Shown here in pieces: positions 1 to 5,669 of a stretch of DNA of 6,576 nucleotides; position 1 is the first letter of the stretch, and every line of letters begins with the position of its first letter. The DNA is taken from contig NZ_JAKDJU010000166.1 of assembly GCF_030453725.1 (NCBI RefSeq), forward strand, positions 1 to 6,576, given 5' to 3'. A model generated the notes under the pieces. It saw only the letters and a list, made by a program, of their open reading frames with translations. It was not told the origin of the DNA and did no database searches. This DNA is from Brevibacterium picturae (lineage in GTDB: Bacteria; Actinomycetota; Actinomycetes; Actinomycetales; Brevibacteriaceae). The position numbers and the translations under genes were made by a program.

Positions 1-2
1 TC

Positions 3-686
3 GAGGCGAACCGCCGTGCGGCCACCTCCTCCAACGGCGACACGCTGGCGGTGTTCACCTATATCTTCGGCGCCGCCCTCATCGCCGTCATCGCCTTCGT
101 GTTCTTCAACAACCTCCTCCTGCCCGCCACCGTCGGCGCCCTGGCCGGTGCGATCATCTGCGTGGCGCTGGCATCGACGTACACACTGAAGTCCCTCGAG
201 TTCTGGCCGGACAATTCGACGATCACGATCATCAACCTCCTCGTCGCCCTGGCCGCCGCCGTCGCCATGTTCATCGGCGCAGAACGGACCGAACGCGACG
301 GATACAGTCTGGGCCGCATCACCGATTCCTTCGACGCACTGCCCTTCAGCGAAGGATTCACCGGCTTCGCCACCGCCATCGCCGATCGCGTCGTCGAGTT
401 CTTCCGCGAATTCGGCTTCATGGGCTTCGTCTTCCTCCTGCTCATGGGCATCGGCTGCATCATCGTCGTCACCCTGGCGGCGAAGTCCCTCATCGACGTC
501 ATGGACTGGCGGATCTTCGCCCAGTTCGGACGTTTCGTCACCGACCGGCCCATGTCCCATTCGCGGGCCGTTCGCTTCCAAGCATCGAAGGTCTCGCATA
601 CCGTGACGTCGATCATTCTGGCCGGGATCGCGGTCCTCTGCGCGACCGGGATGGCCTATGACGGATTCACCTGGTTCACTCGCTGA
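3..686 (+). CDS. Multi-spanning membrane protein of unknown function, 5' end probably outside the window
   Basis: I do not recognise the family. The frame is open from the left edge. A GTG at position 51 could start a 211-residue protein, but it has no convincing Shine-Dalgarno sequence, and the 16 codons before it (hydrophilic, with an Arg pair) read like normal coding sequence, so the gene is more likely cut by the window edge. Numbering from that GTG, five hydrophobic segments are visible at about residues 4-20, 22-42, 58-77, 123-144 and 183-203. Between segments 3 and 4 lies a roughly 45-residue soluble stretch with charged and aromatic residues. Between segments 4 and 5 lies a basic stretch (several Arg and Lys, about 154-180), probably cytoplasmic by the positive-inside rule. 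No catalytic or ligand-binding motif stands out. It ends 127 bases before oleA on the same strand, with a hairpin overlapping its stop codon, so it is probably a separate transcription unit. A transporter or envelope role is possible but unsupported. Confidence 0.75.
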   Translation, partial: EANRRAATSSNGDTLAVFTYIFGAALIAVIAFVFFNNLLLPATVGALAGAIICVALASTYTLKSLEFWPDNSTITIINLLVALAAAVAMFIGAERTERDGYSLGRITDSFDALPFSEGFTGFATAIADRVVEFFREFGFMGFVFLLLMGIGCIIVVTLAAKSLIDVMDWRIFAQFGRFVTDRPMSHSRAVRFQASKVSHTVTSIILAGIAVLCATGMAYDGFTWFTR

Positions 687-699
687 GAAACATCTCAGC
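682..699 (+). terminator. 7-bp inverted repeat at the end of the membrane-protein gene; weak terminator or operator
   Basis: The arms GCTGAGA (682-688) and TCTCAGC (693-699) are perfectly complementary around the 4-base loop AACA. The left arm contains the TGA stop (684-686) of the upstream gene. No T-run follows, so it is not a canonical intrinsic terminator, although GC-rich Actinobacteria often lack the T-run. Its right half lies just upstream of a -10-like element at 710-715, so it could instead be a protein-binding operator for the ole operon. The inverted repeat is seen directly; its role is inference. Confidence 0.4.
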
Positions 700-715
700 C
701 TCGGGGATATAAGAT
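687..715 (+). promoter_or_regulatory. Weak candidate promoter of the oleA-oleBC-oleD operon
   Basis: The 687-813 gap is the only sizeable non-coding stretch ahead of oleA and has a locally AT-rich island in a GC-rich background. Within it, TAAGAT (710-715) matches the -10 consensus at four of six positions. With 17-bp spacing the -35 position would be GAAACA (687-692), a poor match that lies inside the inverted repeat at 682-699. The predicted transcript would carry a leader of about 90 bases. This is a by-eye call; other start points in the gap are possible. Confidence 0.3.
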
Positions 716-794
716 AGTCTCCGGACTTCCCCGTCGTGACGCGCTTCAAGTGTGCATCGCATCGGCCCGCAGCAGACTACGACGAACGACCCGC

Positions 795-801
795 AAAGGG
801 A
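795..801 (+). promoter_or_regulatory. oleA: Possible ribosome binding site of oleA
   Basis: AAAGGGA lies 12 bases upstream of the TTG start at 814. The match to the anti-SD core is partial and the spacing longer than ideal. With the rare TTG start, this suggests modest translation initiation for the first enzyme of the pathway compared with oleD, which has a strong site. That comparison is inference. Confidence 0.4.
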
Positions 802-813
802 TGAGAACCTCAA

Positions 814-1842
814 TTGGCGAATGGCAACGCAACTTTCCGGCACTCGAACGTGGCGCTTCTCGGCCTGACCGAGACCCTCGCCCCCAATGAAGTGACCTCA
901 CAAGAATTCGACGACCGCCTCGCCGATACACTGTCAACCCTCAATCTGCCGACCGGGCTCCTGCAGCGCGTCGCCGGCGTCGACGCACGCCGCAACTGGG
1001 ACCAGCCGAGCCACTTCGCCGATGGTGCGATCACGGCCGGGAAGAAGGCCCTCGCCGAGGCCGGTGTCTCCCCCGACTCGATCGGGCTGATGATCAACAC
1101 CTCGGTCACGCGTGAGCACCTCGAGCCCTCCGTGGCAGTCGGCGTTCATGCGGGCATCGGTTTGGGCCCGCAGGCGATGAACTTCGACATCGCCAACGCC
1201 TGCCTGGGCTTCGTCAACGGAATGACCCTGGCGGCGAGCATGATCGACGCCGGCCAGATCGAGTACGCACTCATCGTCGCCGGCGAGGATGCCTCCCGGG
1301 TCCAGGAGGCCACGCTGCGCCGACTGACCCGCCCGGGCATCAGCCGCGAGGAGTACCTCAACGAATTCGCCTCCCTGACGTTGGGTTCCGGTGCCTCTGC
1401 CGCCGTCCTCGGGCCTGCCGACAAGCATCCGAACAGCCACCGCATCCTCGGCGGCATCACCCGTGCCGCGACCCAGCACCACGAACTGTGCGTGGGCGAT
1501 CACAACGGAATGTTCACCGACACCAAGGGCCTGCTGGCCGGTGGCATGGAACTCGTCGTCGCAGCCTGGGAGGAAGCTCACGAGGACGGCTGGGACTGGC
1601 GCGACATGGATCGTTACATCATGCACCAGGTCTCCGATGTGCACGTGAACTCGATCACGAAGGCCGCGAATCTCGATCCCGATCGGATTCCGATCACCTA
1701 TCCGGAGCTGGGTAACGTGGGACCGGCATCCCTGCCGATCACGCTCAGCCGTGAGGCATCGAGCCTCAAGCCCGGCGACCGCATTCTGTGCATGGGAGTC
1801 GGGTCGGGACTCAACACCGCAATGACCGAAATCGAGTGGTAG
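814..1842 (+). CDS. oleA: OleA, long-chain acyl-CoA condensing enzyme (thiolase superfamily, KAS III-like)
   Basis: Catalyses the first step of head-to-head olefin synthesis: non-decarboxylative Claisen condensation of two fatty acyl-CoAs to a 2-alkyl-3-ketoacid. The 342-residue length is normal for the family. The catalytic Cys is Cys130 in NACLGF. His271 (MHQVSD) and Asn301 (LGNVGPASLP) complete the thiolase-fold triad. Glu104 (HLEPSV) corresponds to the glutamate that reaches across the dimer in Xanthomonas OleA. As I recall the Xanthomonas numbering (E117, C143, H285, N315), the spacings agree almost exactly: 26 versus 26, 141 versus 142, and 30 versus 30. This separates it from FabH. The start is TTG: an in-frame stop lies at 802-804, TTG 814 is the first start codon after it, the next candidate (GTG 850) would remove the GNATFRHSNVALL N-terminus that I recognise as OleA-like, and AAAGGGA (795-801) is a distant ribosome site. 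It is followed after 7 bases by oleBC, so the two are surely cotranscribed. Acyl chain length preference cannot be read from the sequence. Confidence 0.95.
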   Translation: MANGNATFRHSNVALLGLTETLAPNEVTSQEFDDRLADTLSTLNLPTGLLQRVAGVDARRNWDQPSHFADGAITAGKKALAEAGVSPDSIGLMINTSVTREHLEPSVAVGVHAGIGLGPQAMNFDIANACLGFVNGMTLAASMIDAGQIEYALIVAGEDASRVQEATLRRLTRPGISREEYLNEFASLTLGSGASAAVLGPADKHPNSHRILGGITRAATQHHELCVGDHNGMFTDTKGLLAGGMELVVAAWEEAHEDGWDWRDMDRYIMHQVSDVHVNSITKAANLDPDRIPITYPELGNVGPASLPITLSREASSLKPGDRILCMGVGSGLNTAMTEIEW

Positions 1843-1845
1843 AGG
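1841..1845 (+). promoter_or_regulatory. oleBC: Short ribosome binding site of oleBC, overlapping the oleA stop codon
   Basis: AGAGG directly overlaps the TAG stop of oleA (1840-1842) and lies 4 bases before the ATG at 1850. The arrangement is typical of translational coupling, where ribosomes finishing oleA help initiate oleBC. Confidence 0.5.
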
Positions 1846-1849
1846 TTCA

Positions 1850-4654
1850 ATGAGATTTCCTGCACGGCCGGCTCAGACTCCCCCGACGCTGCCCGAGTGG
1901 GACCCCGCCTGGTCCCGAATCGTCGAGGCAGTCACCGAGGATGGGCCGCATTCCTTCCACGTTCTCGACACCCTCGAGGTGCTGCGCGCCGAAGGGCTCG
2001 AACCGACCGGCACGATCCTCGCCCTCCACGGCAACCCGACCTGGTCGTACCTGTGGCGCCATCTGGCCCAGGCGAGCGTGAACGCAGCACGAACCGGGGG
2101 ACGCGTGTGGCGCCTCATCGCCCCCGACCAGCTCGACATGGGCTTCTCCGAGAGGCTGAGCCATGAGTCGCTTCCGACCCCCCAGGGCGCCGAGGTGCGC
2201 CGCATGTCCCAGCGCATCGACGACTTCGACTCCGTCGTGTCTGCCCTGCTCGCCGAGGTAGCCGGCAGTGCCGCACACCGCGACGCAGCCGCGTCCGCCG
2301 ACCATCCGATCGTGACGATCGGCCATGACTGGGGCGGTGTCCTGTCCCTGGGATGGGCGGCACGCAACACCGATCTCGTCTCCGCCTCGATCAGCCTGAA
2401 CACGGCCGTCCACCAGCCCGAGGACGCCCCGATCCCGGCCCCTCTGCGGGCGACGCTGGCCGGGCCCATGCTGCCGACTGCCACCGTGGTCACCGACTGG
2501 TTCCTGCGGGTGACGATGAGCCTCGGCGGCCTCGACCCGGAGATCAAGGACGCCTTCCGCGCTCCGTATGACTCTGTGTCGCTGCGGCACGGGATCGGTG
2601 GCTTCGTCGCCGACATCCCCGTCGATGTCAGCCACCCGTCCCACTCCGAGCTGCAGCGCGTGGGCGCCGATATCGCAGCCATCGATCATCCTGCCCTCCT
2701 CGTGTGGGGGCCGAAGGACCCGGTGTTCCTCGAGCGCTATCTGCGTGACCTGCGACAGCGTCTGCCCCAGGCCGATGTGCACCGCTTCGAACTGGGCTCA
2801 CACTTGATCAGCGAGGACTACGACGTGGCCGGAGTCGTCACCGACTGGCTGAAGACGCAGTTCCCCGGCGATGGTGCTGGAGCGAGCGCTGCTTCAGGCG
2901 CATCCGCTGAGAGCGCACCCGTCAAGATCGCGAGCGCCGCAGCGACGACCGTCGACAGCACAGGCACAGACGCCGACGTACAGACACGGGACGCAGCCCC
3001 TGCCCGCGGCGTGACCGCGATCCTCGACGCCCGCCACGATGACGAGACCATCGCCTCGGTGGACTTCGCTCAGAACCCTGCCCAGCAGATCACCTGGCGC
3101 CACCTCTGGCACGTGACGACGAGCATCGCCGGCGGCCTGCTCGAACTCGGCGTACGCCCCGGCGACAGGGTCTCCATGCTCGTTCCGCCCGGCAACAACC
3201 TCACCGCGGCCCTCTACGCCTGCCTGAAGATCGGCGCGGTCGCCGTCGTCGCCGATGCCGGCCTGGGACCGAAGGGCATGACCCGGGCGACCACCTCGGC
3301 GGATCCGCAGTGGATCATCGGAGAACTGCCCGGACTCGGGCTCGCCCGCGCCTTCAACTGGCCCGGCCGCCGCATCTCCGTGTCCCCGCTGGGACGGACG
3401 CAGGCCAAGCTGTTCCAGGTCGAGACCAGCCTGACAGCGCTCTCGCGCACCACGCACCACGCCGATCTGCCGACCCCGGCAGCCACCGACGATGCGGCGA
3501 TCCTCTTCACCTCCGGGTCGACGGGACCGGCCAAGGGTGTGCGTTACACCCACGGCGACATCTCGGCCCTCGCGGCAGTGCTGACCCGAGTCTTCGACGT
3601 CCGCGAAGGCACCGGTCTGGTTGCCGGCTTCCCGCCCTTCGCCCTGCTGGGGCCGGCCATCGGGGCCACCTCGGTGACTCCGGACATGTCCGTGACGAAG
3701 CCGAAGACGCTGACGGCCGGCGCCATCTCCGATGCGATCATCGCCGGTCATTCCACGATGGTCTTCGCCTCCCCCGCTGCGTACAGGAATGTTGCGGCCA
3801 CCGCCTCTGACCTGGATGAGGAGCAGAAGGCCGCGTGCGCGCGGGTCGAACTCGTCCTCTCCGCCGGGGCGCCCGTGCCGCTGGAGCTGATGGATGCCAT
3901 CGCCGAGGTGTTCCCCAACGCGAGCATTCACTCGCCGTATGGCATGACCGAGGGCCTCCTGCTCACAGATATCGACCATGACGGTGTGATTGCCGCAGAT
4001 GCCACACCCAATCTCGGCGTGTGCGTGGGCCGGCCCATCGACGGCGTCGAGCTGGCTCTGGCCCCGATCGACGGCACGGGTGCGTCCGCAGACACGCTGG
4101 AACAAGGCGTTGAGGCGCAGGGCCACTTGGGCGAGTTCGTCGTCAGCGCCGCCCACATCAAGTCCGGCTACGACAACCTCTGGGCCACCACCGCCGCCTC
4201 GGCGCGCGACGATCTCGACGGTCGGACCTGGCACCGGACGAACGACATCGGCCACATCGACGCCGAGGGCCGAGTCTGGCTCGAGGGCCGTCTGCAGCAT
4301 GTGGTCACCACACCTCGCGGCCCGGTGGGCCCTGGCGGTCTCGAAGCGCTCATCGATTCCGACGAGCAGGTCAGCCGCTCGTCGGTCGTGGGCATCGGCC
4401 CCGCCGGGACGCAGTCGCTCGTGGCCGTCCTCGACGCCGAAGCCACCGAACTCTCCCCCGGTCTGGCACCGCTGGACCTGACGGCGCGGCTGCGTGAGCT
4501 CGTTGCCGAGGTCGTCGGACACGATCTCACCGCGGTCCTCGTCGCTCCCACGTTCCCGACCGACATCCGCCACAATTCGAAGATCGACCGATCCCGTCTC
4601 GCGACCTGGGCCGACCACGTCCTGTCCGGCGGTTCGGTGCGCACCAAGGTCTGA
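1850..4654 (+). CDS. oleBC: OleBC fusion: beta-lactone decarboxylase (alpha/beta hydrolase) joined to beta-lactone synthetase (AMP-ligase superfamily)
   Basis: A bifunctional 934-residue enzyme for the last two olefin steps. The N-terminal OleB domain (about 1-338) is a haloalkane-dehalogenase-like alpha/beta hydrolase that turns cis-beta-lactones into cis-alkenes and CO2. Visible are HGNPTW (60-65, oxyanion and substrate-binding Asn62), nucleophile Asp160 in GHDWGG (159 is His, Trp161 follows), acid Asp290 (GPKDP) and base His318 (LGSHLI). The acid shortly before the His fits the dehalogenase subfamilies with a late acid. Residues 340-386 form an Ala/Ser/Thr/Asp-rich linker. The C-terminal OleC domain (about 387-934) closes 2-alkyl-3-hydroxyacids to beta-lactones with ATP. 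It has the adenylation P-loop FTSGSTGPAKG (553-563), YGMTE (697-701), ribose-binding Asp799 in RTNDIG, EGR (812-814) and the C-terminal Lys911 in HNSKIDR. All key residues are present and no frameshift is seen. OleB and OleC are separate genes in Gram-negatives; the fusion is characteristic of Actinobacteria. Likely cytosolic, as no signal peptide is seen. Confidence 0.95.
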   Translation: MRFPARPAQTPPTLPEWDPAWSRIVEAVTEDGPHSFHVLDTLEVLRAEGLEPTGTILALHGNPTWSYLWRHLAQASVNAARTGGRVWRLIAPDQLDMGFSERLSHESLPTPQGAEVRRMSQRIDDFDSVVSALLAEVAGSAAHRDAAASADHPIVTIGHDWGGVLSLGWAARNTDLVSASISLNTAVHQPEDAPIPAPLRATLAGPMLPTATVVTDWFLRVTMSLGGLDPEIKDAFRAPYDSVSLRHGIGGFVADIPVDVSHPSHSELQRVGADIAAIDHPALLVWGPKDPVFLERYLRDLRQRLPQADVHRFELGSHLISEDYDVAGVVTDWLKTQFPGDGAGASAASGASAESAPVKIASAAATTVDSTGTDADVQTRDAAPARGVTAILDARHDDETIASVDFAQNPAQQITWRHLWHVTTSIAGGLLELGVRPGDRVSMLVPPGNNLTAALYACLKIGAVAVVADAGLGPKGMTRATTSADPQWIIGELPGLGLARAFNWPGRRISVSPLGRTQAKLFQVETSLTALSRTTHHADLPTPAATDDAAILFTSGSTGPAKGVRYTHGDISALAAVLTRVFDVREGTGLVAGFPPFALLGPAIGATSVTPDMSVTKPKTLTAGAISDAIIAGHSTMVFASPAAYRNVAATASDLDEEQKAACARVELVLSAGAPVPLELMDAIAEVFPNASIHSPYGMTEGLLLTDIDHDGVIAADATPNLGVCVGRPIDGVELALAPIDGTGASADTLEQGVEAQGHLGEFVVSAAHIKSGYDNLWATTAASARDDLDGRTWHRTNDIGHIDAEGRVWLEGRLQHVVTTPRGPVGPGGLEALIDSDEQVSRSSVVGIGPAGTQSLVAVLDAEATELSPGLAPLDLTARLRELVAEVVGHDLTAVLVAPTFPTDIRHNSKIDRSRLATWADHVLSGGSVRTKV

Positions 4655-4667
4655 ATCCCGACCGTCT

Positions 4668-4673
4668 GAGGAG
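4668..4673 (+). promoter_or_regulatory. oleD: Strong ribosome binding site of oleD
   Basis: GAGGAG lies 5 bases before the ATG at 4679, near-ideal in match and spacing. It fixes the oleD start and is the best initiation signal in the operon. Confidence 0.8.
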
Positions 4674-4678
4674 TCCTC

Positions 4679-5647
4679 ATGAAGATCACCGTCACCGGCG
4701 CCTCCGGGCTCCTGGGCTCGTCCGTCGCCCGTGCACTGGTGGCAGACGGCCACGAGGTCACGACGCTGCAGCGCCGCCCCTCCTCGGTGGCCGGTGCCCG
4801 CGACGTGCTCGGGTCGGTCACCGATCCGAGCAGTGTCGCCGAGGCGCTCACCGGCTCCGAGGCTGTTGTGCATCTGGCGGCGAAGGTGTCGATGATGGGC
4901 GACCCCGGTGAGTTCGAGGCCGTGAACATCACCGGCACGCGCACTCTCGTCGATGCAGCCCTGGCGGCCGGTGTGCGGCGCCTGGTCCACATCTCCTCTC
5001 CGTCGGTGGCCCACACCGGTGACTCGATCATCGGTGCGGGTGCCGGTCCTGCCTCGCCCGAGCTGGCGCGAGGTGAGTACGCGCGGACGAAGGCCGCCGG
5101 GGAGCTCATCGCACTGGGTGCCGATTCGACGGCCTTCAAGGTCCTCGTCCTGCGCCCCCACCTCATGTGGGGGCCCGGCGACACACAGCTGACTGAGCGG
5201 GTCATCGATCGTGCTCGGGCGGGTCGGATGCCGGTGCTCGGATCGGGTGCCCCGCTCGTCGATGCCCTGTTCGTCGACAATGCGGTCGAGGCGATCGTTG
5301 CCGCCGTCGACGCCGTCGCGTCCACACACGGTGAGTCGCTGGTGGTGACGAACGGTCAGCCGCGCCCCATCGGTGAGCTCATGTCGCGCATCGCCATCGC
5401 CGGCGGCGCCGAGGTGCCGAAGCTGCGCATTCCCGTTGGCCCAGCGCTGGCGGCCGGATCGGTCGTGGAGAAGGTATGGGAGCTGGGCGAGCACGACGAT
5501 GAGCCTCCACTGACGAGGTTCCTGGCCGAACAGCTCTCAACGGCGCACTGGTTCGACCAGCGCCGCACCCAGGAGGTTCTGGGGTGGACACCGCGTGTCA
5601 GCATCGAAGAGGGCCTCGAGCTCCTCGCCGCCCATTACGCGCCGTAG
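4679..5647 (+). CDS. oleD: OleD, NAD(P)H-dependent 2-alkyl-3-ketoalkanoic acid reductase (extended SDR)
   Basis: Second step of the pathway: it reduces the OleA product to a 2-alkyl-3-hydroxyacid for the OleC domain. The 322-residue protein has the N-terminal Rossmann motif TGASGLLG (6-13), the HLAA segment (65-68) and the active-site residues Tyr134 and Lys138 in YARTK. A serine of the ISSPS segment, probably Ser107, completes the triad. It resembles 3-beta-hydroxysteroid dehydrogenase/epimerase-type SDRs, a common automated annotation for OleD. The basic pair Arg32-Arg33 after the second beta strand favours NADPH over NADH (inference from general Rossmann-fold rules). The 24-base gap after oleBC and the strong ribosome site place it last in the operon. 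Its stop is followed after two bases by a palindrome that separates it from a convergent gene. Position in the operon, more than sequence alone, distinguishes it from related SDR reductases. Confidence 0.92.
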   Translation: MKITVTGASGLLGSSVARALVADGHEVTTLQRRPSSVAGARDVLGSVTDPSSVAEALTGSEAVVHLAAKVSMMGDPGEFEAVNITGTRTLVDAALAAGVRRLVHISSPSVAHTGDSIIGAGAGPASPELARGEYARTKAAGELIALGADSTAFKVLVLRPHLMWGPGDTQLTERVIDRARAGRMPVLGSGAPLVDALFVDNAVEAIVAAVDAVASTHGESLVVTNGQPRPIGELMSRIAIAGGAEVPKLRIPVGPALAAGSVVEKVWELGEHDDEPPLTRFLAEQLSTAHWFDQRRTQEVLGWTPRVSIEEGLELLAAHYAP

Positions 5648-5649
5648 GC

Positions 5650-5669
5650 AGCGCTGAGCGCTCAGCGCT
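5650..5669. terminator. Perfect 20-bp palindrome between convergent genes; probable bidirectional terminator
   Basis: AGCGCTGAGC is followed directly by its own reverse complement, which can fold as an 8-bp GC-rich stem with a 4-base loop. It starts two bases after the oleD stop (5645-5647) and overlaps the last codons and TGA (5662-5664 on + strand) of the opposing gene. No T-run follows on either side, so termination may depend on the stable stem alone or on Rho. Its position between two convergent stops strongly suggests a shared 3' end signal. A palindromic protein-binding site is the alternative. Confidence 0.6.

Noticed and set aside
716..727. Imperfect inverted repeat AGTC-TCCG-GACT near the presumed transcription start
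   Set aside because: Only a 4-bp stem; expected by chance in a gap of this size.
736..804. 22-codon GTG-started frame in the oleA leader, ending 9 bases before the oleA start
   Set aside because: It could be a coupling leader peptide, but no Shine-Dalgarno precedes it, the peptide is unremarkable and short frames of this size are common by chance.
1847..2782. Minus-strand open frame of 311 codons opposite the OleB domain
   Set aside because: Covered by the OleB region with clear catalytic residues on the other strand, and the translation has no family features.
4168..5325. Open frame of 385 codons on the minus strand under the end of oleBC and start of oleD
   Set aside because: Ser/Arg/Thr/Ala-rich translation without motifs, entirely covered by recognised genes; a composition artefact.
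2894..5494. Open frame of 866 codons on the minus strand, antisense to oleBC and oleD
   Set aside because: Its length is striking, but it lies fully under two genes with intact motifs, spans their intergenic gap and translates to a His/Arg/Gly/Asp-rich sequence without domain motifs. Such frames are expected opposite GC-rich genes that rarely carry the codons giving antisense stops.
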